This document shows positions 1 through 9,376 of a DNA stretch of 64,000 nt, piece after piece. A program made the position numbers and the translations under genes. The stretch comes from DASWZN01 sp963841635. Its GTDB lineage: Bacteria > Acidobacteriota > Terriglobia > Bryobacterales > Bryobacteraceae. Numbering within the stretch: the stretch's first letter is position 1; each line of letters starts with the position of its first letter. The stretch spans positions 4,712,001 to 4,776,000 of the forward strand of contig CAWJDO010000002.1 in the NCBI GenBank assembly GCA_963841635.1, written 5' to 3'. The notes beneath the pieces are model-generated. The model worked only from the letters and a program-made list of their open reading frames with translations, was not told the origin of the DNA and searched no databases.

Positions 1-816
1 GCATGTTGAAATGCTGCCGGTCGTTGGCGTTGATGGCCACCAGCATGCCCGCGAAAACATTGTGCTCGTCGCGGTGGATCATCTCGATCATCACCGCGGG
101 AGACTTGTGGCCCGAGAACCCGATGTGCCGGATCAGTCTCTCGTGCTTGGGATTGAGGCCGGTGCGGTTGGTGCCGTCGCGCAGATCGACCAGCGTGGGG
201 ATGGCGCCGATGTTCTCCGCCTGCGGGTCGGGGTTGAGGTAGCCTTCGAAAGCGGCGTCCACATCCGCCATCGTCGAAACAGCGTGCACCAGTACCTGGT
301 CGAGCCAGGCGCCGGCCGGGTAGTTTCCGTTCCCGTCGCCGAAGATCTGGCTCAGAGTTCGCCTGACGTCATCCGCTGTGTGCGAGCCGGCGGGCCCGTT
401 GGTGAAGTTCATCATCCCGGGCTTGTTCCAGCCGCCTTTGCCGAACCTGAGGACGGTCTTGCTGGTCAGGAAAATCGAGCGCCGCTTGCGTTCGTCGTAG
501 CCCGCCGATCCAGGAATCAGGTGCAGCTCGCGGAAAGCCTTGCCGTAGTTGGACTGGCTGGGGCCGTAGGCGTTCGAGGTGTCGAAGTAGTTCACGCCCA
601 GGTCGAAGGCCTTGAGAATGATCTTGGTGGGATCGACATCCGCCGGGGTCCATTGCAGGGAGGCCTGGCCGCCCAGGCCCAGCGTGGTCGCCTCGAATTG
701 CAGCCGCGCCATGTTGCGTTTGACCGGCTTGGTCACGCCGGTCTTGCCGAGGCACAGGTACGGCCCTGCGGCGGCCGCGGTCCCGAGGAATCCGCGGCGG
801 GTTAGCGCTCGGTGCG

Positions 817-820
<4 letters not shown>
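1..820 (-). CDS. Tat-exported aldo/keto reductase, C-terminus beyond left edge
   Basis: About 273 residues are visible; the gene continues past base 1. The N-terminus has a twin-arginine motif (TRRGFLGT) followed by Ala residues, so export by Tat is likely. The first barrel strands follow, with FDLGVNYFDTSNAYGPSQSN, the signature around the catalytic Asp and Tyr of aldo/keto reductases. The protein probably reduces or oxidises a sugar or ketone with NAD(P)H, but the substrate cannot be read from sequence. The ATG at 820 overlaps the cysK stop as ATGA, so it is translated with cysK in one operon. Unusually, it is exported although this superfamily is normally cytoplasmic; Acidobacteria have many such exported members. 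Confidence 0.8.
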
Positions 821-1771
<951 letters not shown>

Positions 1772-1794
<23 letters not shown>

Positions 1795-2194
1795 AGTGAC
1801 TCTGCCGTTCTGCCCACTTGCGGGCCAGTTCCGCGAAGTTGGTATGGTCGACGATGCCGGAAATGGAGTCGTCGACATGACGCCACATTTCGGTGAAAGG
1901 CGTGTCGGAGCGGCGCCTGCTGCGCGACTTGCCGTCGGCGCTTTCGACGAACCGGAGAACCTCTCCCACGGTGATGGCGTCGGGGGAGCGCGCCAGGAGG
2001 TAACCGCCCTCGGCCCCGCGCCGCGACTCGACGAACCCGGCCTGCTTCAGGCTGGCCAGGATCAACTCCAGGAATTTCTGCGGAATCTTCTGGCGCTGGG
2101 CGATGTCGTGGATGCGTATAGGGTCGCCGGAATTGTGCGTAGCGAGGTCGAAAAGGGCCTGGAGGGCGTATTCGCCTTTGACGGAGATGCGCAT
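1772..2194 (-). CDS. Rrf2-family transcriptional regulator, CymR-like
   Basis: A 140-residue winged-helix regulator beginning MRISVKGEYALQALFDLA, the standard Rrf2 opening, with recognition-helix region IPQKFLELILASLKQAG and wing GAEGGYLLAR. It contains no cysteine, so it cannot bind an Fe-S cluster as IscR or NsrR do; this matches CymR, the cysteine-metabolism repressor of Firmicutes that works in complex with CysK. Overlap with cysK by 23 bases strengthens that reading. The start at 2194 is picked for homology; a TTG at 2218 would add eight residues. It probably represses its own operon and perhaps other sulfur genes in response to O-acetylserine. The role is inferred from family and context. 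Confidence 0.85.
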
Positions 2195-2233
2195 GAGGCC
2201 GGAGGAACTCAAGTTCAACGATCTTCCAACTAG

Positions 2234-2263
2234 AGGTTAGTCGATTCGACAGGTTGAGGTCAA
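2234..2263 (-). promoter_or_regulatory. Possible promoter of the Rrf2-cysK operon
   Basis: Reading the minus strand there is TTGACC (2263-2258), an 18-base spacer, and TAACCT (2239-2234), ahead of the Rrf2 start. The -35 is good and the -10 is weak. The stretch between Rrf2 and the plus-strand PAS gene is the natural place for an autoregulatory operator, but I see no convincing palindrome. Confidence 0.35.
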
Positions 2264-2369
2264 CGCGGGCTGCCTCGCCGCCCAGGCTGACGAGGGCGTC
2301 GGCCGCGGACCAGGGGGTCCGCCCCATGAAACGGCGTTGTCGGCCGATGAGTGTGAAAGGGACACGACA

Positions 2370-3272
2370 GTGCCATTCGATCACGAGGTCTACCAGACGC
2401 TGCTCGAGAGCATGCCCAACGGCGTGTACCTGGTGGACCGCGACCGGCGCATCCTTTTGTGGAACGACGCGGCGGAGAAGATCTCGGGCTACCTGCGGCA
2501 GGAAGTGGTGGGCCGGTGCTGCCGCGACGATCTGCTGGTGCATTGCGACGAGAACAACACCATCCTGTGCGGCGAGGCGTGCCCGCTTTTGGAAACTATG
2601 CGCGACGGCAAGCCCAGGGTCGCGGATGTCTTCCTCCGGCACAAGAGCGGGCAGCGGGTGCCGGTGCGGGTGCGTGCCATTCCGGTCCGCGAGCCGGGCG
2701 GGACGATCATCGGGGCGGCGGAGGTTTTTGACGAGCGGGTGCTGCTGCCGGAGACCGACGAGCACCCGAACAGCCAGGCGGTTCACGACCTGGCGGACCC
2801 GCTGACGGGGATTCCGGACCGGGAATCGATGCGGCGGCACGTGGAAGGATGGCTGCTGGATTTCGCGGACTCGCACATCCCGTTCGCGCTGCTGATGATC
2901 GCCATCGACGGGCTGGACGAGCTGCGAAAGTCGCGCGGCGCCGGCGCGGCGGAGGCCGTGCTGCGCGTGGCGGCGCAAACGGTGTCGGGCAATCTCCGGC
3001 CCTCGGACGTGGCCGGCTGCTGGAGCGAGGACCGGTTCGCGGTAATTCTGGCGGATTGTACCGCGCACTCGGTAGGCAGAGTAGCGGGGATGCTGCGGGG
3101 CATTCTGAGCGCGACGGCGGTCTCGTGGTGGGGCGACCGCATTTCGATCACGACCTCGGTGGGGGGCACGACGGTAATCGAGGGCGACACGGCGGAGTCG
3201 ATGGCGGCCCGCGCGGAAACGGCGCTGGCGGCAAGCCTCTCCGAGGGCGGAAATCGGGCCACAACAATCTGA
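2370..3272 (+). CDS. PAS domain plus degenerate GGDEF protein
   Basis: About 300 residues. A PAS fold (roughly residues 8-115) opens with LLESMPNGVYLVDRD and includes a cysteine-rich stretch (CCRDDLLVHCDENN, CGEACP) that might hold a metal or sense redox state. A GGDEF-like domain follows (about 140-295) starting DPLTGIPDR. Its active-site loop reads WSEDRF in place of GG(D/E)EF, so it probably does not make c-di-GMP and may act as a binding or sensory module. GTG at 2370 is chosen because AAAGGGA sits about 7 bases upstream; a TTG at 2337 is possible. It ends 9 bases before motA, so it is likely co-transcribed and tuned to motor function. Confidence 0.75.
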   Translation: MPFDHEVYQTLLESMPNGVYLVDRDRRILLWNDAAEKISGYLRQEVVGRCCRDDLLVHCDENNTILCGEACPLLETMRDGKPRVADVFLRHKSGQRVPVRVRAIPVREPGGTIIGAAEVFDERVLLPETDEHPNSQAVHDLADPLTGIPDRESMRRHVEGWLLDFADSHIPFALLMIAIDGLDELRKSRGAGAAEAVLRVAAQTVSGNLRPSDVAGCWSEDRFAVILADCTAHSVGRVAGMLRGILSATAVSWWGDRISITTSVGGTTVIEGDTAESMAARAETALAASLSEGGNRATTI

Positions 3273-3281
3273 GGGCGGCGA

Positions 3282-4166
3282 ATGTTCGCAATCATTGGAA
3301 TCCTGGTAGTCTTCGGCGCGGTGGTGGGCGGGTACCTGATGGAGAAGGGGCACATCCTGGTCCTGCTGCAGCCGGCCGAGCTGGTGATTATTGCCGGCGC
3401 GGCGGCCGGCACGGTGCTGGTGGCCAACCCGACTCACATCCTGAAGGAGATTCTGGCGGGGCTGATGGCGGCATTCGGCGATACCAAGTACGGCAAGGCG
3501 CGGTACTCCGAGTTGCTGCAGATGATGTTCCAGCTGTTCAACGCGGCGCGGCGCGGGGGATGGGCAGCGGTGGAGGGTGACATCGAAGAGCCGGGGAAGA
3601 GCAAGATCTTCTCGGCGTATCCGGCTGTAGTGGCCGATCACCACATGCTGGCGTTCATTTGCGACTCGCTGCGCACGGCGGCCATCGGAGCGGTGGAGCC
3701 GTTCGACCTGGACCAGATGATGGAACTGGACATGGACGCGCATCACCATGCGGCGGCGGAGCCGGTGGCGGCTTTGAGCACCATGGCGGACTCGCTGCCG
3801 GGCCTGGGCATCGTGGCGGCGGTTCTGGGAGTGGTGATCACGATGGGAGCGCTGGGCGGACCGCCGGAAGAAATCGGGCACAAGGTGGCGGCGGCGCTGG
3901 TGGGCACGTTCCTGGGGATTCTGCTGTGTTACGGGTTGGTGGGGCCGCTGGCGGCCCGGATGTCGAAGCAGGCGGACGAGGAAAAATCGTGCCACCACGT
4001 GCTGCGCGTCTCGATCACCTCTTTCGTCAAAGGCACGCCGCCGATTGTGGCGGTGGAGATGGCGCGGCGGGCGGTCCCTCCGCACGTGAGGCCGAAGTTC
4101 AAGGAAGTCGAGGATGCCTGCCGCAGCAAGCGGGCCGAGGCGCCGGCGGCGGCCCCGGCGGCGTAA
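3282..4166 (+). CDS. motA: Flagellar motor stator protein MotA
   Basis: A 294-residue inner-membrane protein with the MotA layout: two N-terminal helices (IIGILVVFGAVVGGYLME and a second from about residue 31), a large cytoplasmic loop, then two helices containing LPGLGIVAAVLGVVITMG and LVGTFLGILLCYGLVGPL, and a charged C-terminal tail. With MotB it forms the proton-driven stator that turns the flagellar rotor. The PGLGIVAAVLGVV segment holds the conserved Pro of the torque loop. The gene begins just after the PAS-GGDEF gene and ends 6 bases before motB, as expected for a motAB operon. No other flagellar genes lie in the window. Confidence 0.95.
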   Translation: MFAIIGILVVFGAVVGGYLMEKGHILVLLQPAELVIIAGAAAGTVLVANPTHILKEILAGLMAAFGDTKYGKARYSELLQMMFQLFNAARRGGWAAVEGDIEEPGKSKIFSAYPAVVADHHMLAFICDSLRTAAIGAVEPFDLDQMMELDMDAHHHAAAEPVAALSTMADSLPGLGIVAAVLGVVITMGALGGPPEEIGHKVAAALVGTFLGILLCYGLVGPLAARMSKQADEEKSCHHVLRVSITSFVKGTPPIVAVEMARRAVPPHVRPKFKEVEDACRSKRAEAPAAAPAA

Positions 4167-4172
4167 CGCTCT

Positions 4173-5153
4173 ATGGCTGAAGGCGCTCGTCCGATCATCA
4201 TCATCAAGCGCGGCGGAGGACACGGCGGCCACCACGGCGGCGCGTGGAAGGTCGCCTACGCGGACTTCGTCACCGCCATGATGGCCCTGTTCATCGTGTT
4301 GTGGCTGTTGAACACCAGCAAGCAGATCCAGGAGGCGGTGGGCGGCTACTTCAAGGACCCCACCGGGACCTCGAAGATGGTGGGCAACGGGCAGAAGGGC
4401 GCCGCGGACAATATCGCCGTGAGCAAAGACGATATGAACAAGATCAAGGATGCGATGCAGCAGGCCATGCGCAAGGCGGCCGTGTTCGACAAGTTCAAAG
4501 ACCAGATCGAAATGACGGTGACGGCCGAGGGCTTGCGCATCGAGCTGCTGGAGACGGCGGCGGGCGCGTTCTTCGAGAGTGGGGATGCGAATCCGACGTC
4601 GGGCGGGCGGGAACTGCTGATGAAGCTGTCCGAGGAACTGGGGAAGCTGCCGAACCAGGTGTCGATTGAAGGGCACACCGACGCCAAGCCCTTCGCGCGA
4701 GGGGGCGCGTACGGGAACTGGGAGCTGTCGACCGAGCGCGGGAATGCGGCCCGGCGGCTGATGCAGGAGAGCGGGCTGGGGCCGAAGCAGGTGACGCAGG
4801 TGCGAGGATTCGCAGACCAGCGGCTTCGGAAACCCAAGGCGCCCGAGGACCCGTCGAACAGGCGGATTTCGGTGATTGTGCTGTACCAGACGCCGGAGGC
4901 GGCCGGCGCCGCACCGGCCGCGGGCACCGGACCGGGCACGGGCGCCGCACCGGCAGCGGGCACCGGACCGGGCGCGGGCGCCGGACAAGCCGCGGGCGCC
5001 GCACCGGGCACGGGCGCCGGACGAGCCGCGGGCACCGCACCGGCCGCGGGCACCGAACAAGGCACGCCGCCGAAAACAGCCACGCCGCCGGTGAAGGCCG
5101 GGGAGCAGCAGAAACCTGCGGCAGCGCCGGCGAAGGCCGCCGCGCACAAATAG
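4173..5153 (+). CDS. motB: Flagellar motor stator protein MotB with low-complexity tail
   Basis: A 326-residue stator partner. A short basic N-terminus with a His/Gly patch leads into one membrane helix; the proton-carrying aspartate is Asp31 in AYADFVTAMM. The linker holds the plug region, and the OmpA-like peptidoglycan-binding domain spans about residues 125-240, with VSIEGHTDAKPF, LSTERGNAARRLM and DPSNRRISVIVL. After residue about 243 the protein continues for some 80 residues of Ala/Gly/Thr/Pro repeats ending in a Lys/Ala-rich tail, absent from standard MotB. That tail would lie in the periplasm near the peptidoglycan anchor; its role is unknown. Confidence 0.95.
   Translation: MAEGARPIIIIKRGGGHGGHHGGAWKVAYADFVTAMMALFIVLWLLNTSKQIQEAVGGYFKDPTGTSKMVGNGQKGAADNIAVSKDDMNKIKDAMQQAMRKAAVFDKFKDQIEMTVTAEGLRIELLETAAGAFFESGDANPTSGGRELLMKLSEELGKLPNQVSIEGHTDAKPFARGGAYGNWELSTERGNAARRLMQESGLGPKQVTQVRGFADQRLRKPKAPEDPSNRRISVIVLYQTPEAAGAAPAAGTGPGTGAAPAAGTGPGAGAGQAAGAAPGTGAGRAAGTAPAAGTEQGTPPKTATPPVKAGEQQKPAAAPAKAAAHK
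4906..5066 (+). repeat. Degenerate repeats encoding the MotB Ala/Gly/Pro/Thr tail
   Basis: GC-rich units of about 36 bases, themselves built from 6- and 12-base blocks, encode peptides such as AAPAAGTGPGTG. Units differ by substitutions and small changes of order but keep the reading frame. Such arrays change length by slippage, so MotB tail length may vary between strains. Confidence 0.75.
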
Positions 5154-5163
5154 AAGAGCGAGC

Positions 5164-5206
5164 GGCGGGTCTGGAGACCCGCCGTAGGACTCCAGTCCTG
5201 CCCCAC
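5164..5206. repeat. Double-palindrome intergenic element, copy 1
   Basis: Two adjacent hairpins: GGCGGGTCTGGAGACCCGCC (5164-5183) and AGGACTCCAGTCCT (5186-5199), followed by GCCCCAC. The same architecture and nearly the same sequence lie after ispG at 32328. It starts 10 bases after the motB stop, so it may end or stabilise the motAB transcript. It looks like a REP-type dispersed palindrome. Confidence 0.75.
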
Positions 5207-5232
5207 ATGCGCCGCTGTTAGGATAGGGAGTC

Positions 5233-7833
5233 ATGAGCTTCAGAGCACTCCCTTTCGTTGGTTTGGCTGTGTTGGCAGCGGCGGGCGTCGGGCGGGCGGC
5301 GGATCCTCCGTACCTCGATCCCTCGGTGCCGCTGGAACAGCGGGTGGATGACCTGGTCGGGCGGATGACGCTCGAAGAGAAGGTCTCGCAGGTGGTGCAC
5401 AAAGCCGCGGCGATCCCACGGCTGAAGGTCCCGGAATACAACTGGTGGACCGAGGCGCTGCACGGGGTGGCGTCGGGGACGGCGACGGTGTTCCCGGAGC
5501 CGATCGGCCTGGCGGCGACCTTCGACGCCCCGCTGGTCCACGACATGGCCACGGCGATCGGCACGGAGGCGCGCGCCAAGCACAACGCCGACATCCGGCG
5601 GGGCAACTTCAGCGGCGTCGGGCTGGACTTCTGGGCTCCGAACATCAACATCTTCCGCGATCCGCGATGGGGGCGAGGGCAGGAAACCTACGGCGAGGAT
5701 CCGTTCCTGACGGGGCGCATGGGAGTGGCCTTCGTGACGGGGATGCAGGGCGACGATCCAAAGTACCTCCGGACGATTGCCACGCCCAAGCACTACGCGG
5801 TCCACAGCGGCCCCGAGCCCGCGCGGCACACTATCGACGTGACGGTGTCGAAGCACGATGAGGAAGACACCTACCTGCCGGCGTTTCGGGCCGCGGTGAC
5901 GGACGGCAAGGCGGGTTCCGTGATGTGCTCCTACAACAGCGTCAACGGCGAACCGGCGTGCGCCAACACGTTCCTGCTGGTGGACCAGCTGCGCGCGAAG
6001 TGGGGGTTCCAGGGATACGTGGTCTCCGATTGCGACGCGGTGAAGGACATCGAGCGCGGCCACCACTTCACCAAGACGCTCGAGGAGGCGGATGCCATCT
6101 CGATGCATCGCGGCACGGACCTAGACTGCAACGAACCGGGCGACGACTCCTCGGGCTATCTGAAAGCGGTGCAGCAGGGGCTGCTGGCGGAGAAGGACCT
6201 GGACACGGCGGTGAAGCGGCTGATGCGAGCGCGGTTCGCGCTGGGCATGTTCGATCCGCCGGCCATGGTGAAGTACGCGCAGACGCCGGTCTCGGAGAAC
6301 GACAGCGCGGCGCACCGTGCGCTGGCGCTGAAGGCGGCGCGCGAGACGATGGTGCTGCTCAAGAACAAGAACATCCTGCCGCTGGACGAGACGACGAAGA
6401 AGATCGCGGTGGTGGGGCCGCTGGCGGATTCTGCGCGGGTGCTCGAAGGCAATTACAACGGCGTGCCCTCGCGCTCGGTGACGGTGCTGGAGGGCATTCA
6501 GAATCAGTTTCCGAAGGCCAAGGTGACGTTCGAGCCGGGGACGCAGTTCCTGCGGATGGGGCAACCGGTTCCGGCATCGGCACTGTTGACGGTGGACGGG
6601 AAGCCGGGACTGCGGGGCGAGTACTTCAAGGGCACGGAACTGAAGGCCCCGGCGTTCGTCACGCGCGTGGACAAGGACGTGAATTTCGAGTTCGCGGAGC
6701 CGGCGCCGGGGATGGCCGCGCAGAACTTCTCGGTGCGATGGACGGGTTTCCTGAAGCCGCAGGAAGGCGGCGTGTATAACGTGGGGATGACCGGCGACGA
6801 TGGGTATCGTGTGTGGCTGGACGGCAAACTGCTGGTGGAGGACTGGGGCGCGCACGGACCATCCACCAAGACCGCCAGGATGACGCTGGAGAAGGGCCGG
6901 AGATACGCGTTGAAGATCGAGTATTTCCAGGGCGGCGGCGGCGCGGTGGCGCGCCTGGTGTGGTCGCGTGCGGTGGCGCGCCTGCAGGAAGCGGCGGTGG
7001 CGGCGGCGAAAGAAGCCGATGTGACGATCGCGGTGGTGGGCATCACGTCCGACCTCGAAGGCGAGGAGATGGAGGTGAATGTGCCGGGATTCCATGGCGG
7101 CGACCGCACCAGCATCGACCTGCCGGTGGAGGAGGAAAATCTGCTGAAGGCCGTGAGCGCGACGGGCACGCCCCTGGTGGTGGTCCTGATGAACGGCAGC
7201 CCGCTGGCGGTGAACTGGGCGCAGCAGCACGCCGAGGCGATTCTGGAGGCCTGGTATCCGGGCGAAGAGGGCGGCACGGCGATTGCGGAGACGCTGGCGG
7301 GCGTGAACAATCCGGCGGGCCGGCTGCCGGTGACCTTCTACGCGGGCGTGGACCAGTTGCCGCCGTTCGAAGATTACTCGATGAAGGGCCGGACGTACCG
7401 CTACTTCGAGGGACAGCCGCTGTACCCGTTCGGGTATGGCATGAGCTACTCGCAGTTCATCTACGGCAATCTGAAGCTCTCGAGCAGCACGGTGGCGGCG
7501 GGGACGCGACTGGGCGTCGATGCCGAGGTCAAGAACATGAGCCAGCGCGGGGCCGACGAGGTGGCGCAGTTGTACCTGACGTTCCCGAAACTCGCGGGAG
7601 CGCCGGTGCGGGCTTTGCGAGGATTCGCGCGCGTCCACCTGGCGGCGGGCGCGACCCAGGCGCTGCATTTCGACCTGAACGTCCGGGACCTGAGCATGGT
7701 GAACGAGGCGGGCGACCGCGTGATGGCGCCGGGCGACTACCAGGTCACTGTCGGCGGCGGGCAGCCGGGGACGGGAGTCTCGACGGTGGAAGCGACGTTC
7801 ACCGTGGATGGCACGATGACGCTGGCGGAATAG
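5233..7833 (+). CDS. Secreted GH3 beta-glycosidase with inserted PA14 domain
   Basis: 866 residues with a signal peptide cut near residue 22 (LAAAGVGRA). The GH3 N-terminal barrel has WWTEALHGVA, RDPRWGRGQETYGEDP and KHYAVHSGPE; the nucleophile is Asp266 in VVSDCDAVKDI. The C-terminal sandwich is split by a PA14 carbohydrate-binding domain at about residues 455-595 (GLRGEYFKG, GDDGYRVWLDG), and the end is fibronectin-like (ELEDVAQLYL-type region near 770). The NWWTEALHG pattern is that of the beta-xylosidase/PA14 GH3 branch, so xylo- or gluco-oligosaccharides are likely. ATG at 5233 is preceded by GGGAG; a TAGGAT box 8 bases upstream suggests a very short or absent leader. Confidence 0.92.
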   Translation: MSFRALPFVGLAVLAAAGVGRAADPPYLDPSVPLEQRVDDLVGRMTLEEKVSQVVHKAAAIPRLKVPEYNWWTEALHGVASGTATVFPEPIGLAATFDAPLVHDMATAIGTEARAKHNADIRRGNFSGVGLDFWAPNINIFRDPRWGRGQETYGEDPFLTGRMGVAFVTGMQGDDPKYLRTIATPKHYAVHSGPEPARHTIDVTVSKHDEEDTYLPAFRAAVTDGKAGSVMCSYNSVNGEPACANTFLLVDQLRAKWGFQGYVVSDCDAVKDIERGHHFTKTLEEADAISMHRGTDLDCNEPGDDSSGYLKAVQQGLLAEKDLDTAVKRLMRARFALGMFDPPAMVKYAQTPVSENDSAAHRALALKAARETMVLLKNKNILPLDETTKKIAVVGPLADSARVLEGNYNGVPSRSVTVLEGIQNQFPKAKVTFEPGTQFLRMGQPVPASALLTVDGKPGLRGEYFKGTELKAPAFVTRVDKDVNFEFAEPAPGMAAQNFSVRWTGFLKPQEGGVYNVGMTGDDGYRVWLDGKLLVEDWGAHGPSTKTARMTLEKGRRYALKIEYFQGGGGAVARLVWSRAVARLQEAAVAAAKEADVTIAVVGITSDLEGEEMEVNVPGFHGGDRTSIDLPVEEENLLKAVSATGTPLVVVLMNGSPLAVNWAQQHAEAILEAWYPGEEGGTAIAETLAGVNNPAGRLPVTFYAGVDQLPPFEDYSMKGRTYRYFEGQPLYPFGYGMSYSQFIYGNLKLSSSTVAAGTRLGVDAEVKNMSQRGADEVAQLYLTFPKLAGAPVRALRGFARVHLAAGATQALHFDLNVRDLSMVNEAGDRVMAPGDYQVTVGGGQPGTGVSTVEATFTVDGTMTLAE

Positions 7834-7868
7834 CACGGACGATGGTCGATGGCCGATAGCCGCAGCGT

Positions 7869-8444
7869 TCATTCGTGGGACTGGGACGGTGTTGCGATTT
7901 TTGTGCGAACAGGGGCACTGAGGGCGGAATCTGTTGAAACAACGTGAGGCGCGGCGTCCGTTTGTGGGACTGGGACGGTGTTGCACTTTTGTGCCTTCGT
8001 CAATTTCCCCAGGGCGGCCCAGTAGGTGCGAGTGAGGCGACCGGTCAAGCGATCGAGGTTGGCGATGGCGTTGGATTCGTCGCAGAGGGTGCGGTAGGCG
8101 ACGGCGAGTTTGAATTCTTTCGGAATGTCGGGTTTCTGGCGGTCCATTTCGGCATTATAGAGGTCGACTTCGTAGGCGGCGAGGCGGTCGAGGCGCCAGC
8201 GAGTGGCGGCGAGCACGGTGACGAGGTCGATTTCGTATGTGGAGCGGGGGCGGAAGTCGGTGAGGTAAGCGTCGCGAAGGGCGCGGAATTCGTCCTCGGA
8301 TTCGCCCGGAAGGACGACCTGGCGGGACGTGAGGCCATAGGTGAGGGCTGCGGACTGGCTGCGCGCGAGTCCCTCGGGGGTTTTGGGTCCACGGGAGCGC
8401 GCGCCGTTGGCGCGCGAAGAATCGATGCGTCGTTGAGATGACAT
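7869..8444 (-). CDS. Conserved hypothetical protein of an acidobacterial paralogous family
   Basis: 191 residues. The N-terminus MSSQRRIDSSRANGARSRGP, followed by KTPEGLARS and LTSRQVVLPGESEDEFRALRD, is one I associate with a multi-copy family of unknown function in Acidobacteria and related soil bacteria. The middle is helical and charged (ATRWRLDRLAAYEVDLYNAEMDRQ). I chose ATG 8444 because AGGAG lies about 11 bases upstream and conservation starts there. The last 40 residues derive from a duplicated 22-base segment read in two frames, so the C-terminus may be remodelled. No function can be assigned. Confidence 0.65.
   Translation of the reverse strand: MSSQRRIDSSRANGARSRGPKTPEGLARSQSAALTYGLTSRQVVLPGESEDEFRALRDAYLTDFRPRSTYEIDLVTVLAATRWRLDRLAAYEVDLYNAEMDRQKPDIPKEFKLAVAYRTLCDESNAIANLDRLTGRLTRTYWAALGKLTKAQKCNTVPVPQTDAAPHVVSTDSALSAPVRTKIATPSQSHE
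7874..7984. repeat. Direct repeat at the 3' end of the unknown-family gene
   Basis: A segment at 7874-7895 (core GTGGGACTGGGACGGTGTTG) recurs at 7963-7984, offset 89 bases. On the minus strand the inner copy encodes CNTVPVPQT, while the outer copy is read in a different frame as ATPSQSHE before the stop. Confidence 0.8.
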
Positions 8445-8642
8445 GTTGGGGCGGTCTCCTGGGGCGAGGGTAGCGCGGGTGGCAAGGGCTGGCAGGGGCT
8501 TGATTTTTGTATGTGACTGAGGGGACGGGAGATTGAGGTGGACAGAGGCCGTGATCAAACAGTTCACAGCGGCCTCAATCCTGCGCAGTTTCGTAGTGCG
8601 CCGTGATCCAGGCACAATCTGAAACGCTGCCCTGTGTGGGGG

Positions 8643-9263
8643 TTATCCTGGAATCAACCCGACCCTCACTAGTTCTGCCCGAAGCGCGGGTGGATCGGTA
8701 AATAAGATGCCCTCCATGCCAAAAGCCGCAGCGGCCGCTACGTTCGGTTTCCGGTCGTCGATGTAGATGGCGCGGGCAGGATCGATTGCGAAAGTCTCCA
8801 GGAAAAGCTGAAAAATACGCGGGTCCGGTTTTAGCAGTCCGACCTGGCCAGAAATCAAGACTCCTCGAAACCATTGCAAGAACTCGAATCGCTTCTGGGC
8901 TACAGGAAACGTCTCCGCGGACCAATCACTGAGAGCATACAGAGGAACCCCGCGAGCGCGCAGTTCCGTGAGGAGGTCGACGGTGCCGAGGATCGGCCCT
9001 GCCAGCATTTCGTCATAGCGCTCGAACCAGGCGTCAATCAGCCCCGCCTGGCGCGGATGAGCCAAGCTCAGGGAGGCGCAGGCGTCGGCAAACGTTCGTC
9101 CAGCATCTTGCTGAGCATTCCAGGAAGGTGTACAAACCGTCGCCAGAAAATGCTCCATCGCTTGCTCGTCTCCATCGAAGAGCTTGCGATACAAGTGACG
9201 CGGGTTCCAGTCAATCAGCACGCCACCGAGATCGAACACCGCTAAGGAGCGCATGGCTGTCAT
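8643..9263 (-). CDS. HAD-superfamily (subclass IA) hydrolase
   Basis: 206 residues with all four HAD motifs: AVFDLGGVLIDWNP (Asp nucleophile), LYALSDWS (motif II), GLLKPDPRIF (motif III Lys) and AIYIDDRKPN (motif IV acidic pair). The DLGGVLIDWN form resembles the YihX-type sugar-phosphate phosphatases, but the substrate is unknown. The ATG at 9263 is supported by TAAGAT ending 7 bases upstream and no ribosome-binding site, the leaderless pattern seen elsewhere in this window. It stands alone: the stretch 8445-8642 shows no gene, and the downstream neighbour on the same strand has its own start signals. Confidence 0.88.
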   Translation of the reverse strand: MTAMRSLAVFDLGGVLIDWNPRHLYRKLFDGDEQAMEHFLATVCTPSWNAQQDAGRTFADACASLSLAHPRQAGLIDAWFERYDEMLAGPILGTVDLLTELRARGVPLYALSDWSAETFPVAQKRFEFLQWFRGVLISGQVGLLKPDPRIFQLFLETFAIDPARAIYIDDRKPNVAAAAAFGMEGILFTDPPALRAELVRVGLIPG

Positions 9264-9376
9264 CGCTCTGATCTTATCTAACTGGAAACTCGGCCTCCAG
9301 ACTCCCGTTCGGCAGGTGGTCAATCGTGACCCACGACGCCCCCCAAGACCGCGCGAGTCGTGCTCACGAAGATGCC

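Noticed and set aside
4346..5206. Ala/Pro-rich minus-strand frame opposite motB
   Set aside because: It is the antisense of the repetitive MotB tail, so long open frames arise there by composition.
6121..7986. Long minus-strand open frame inside the first GH3 gene
   Set aside because: Antisense of a well-supported GH3 gene; Arg/His-rich with no motif.
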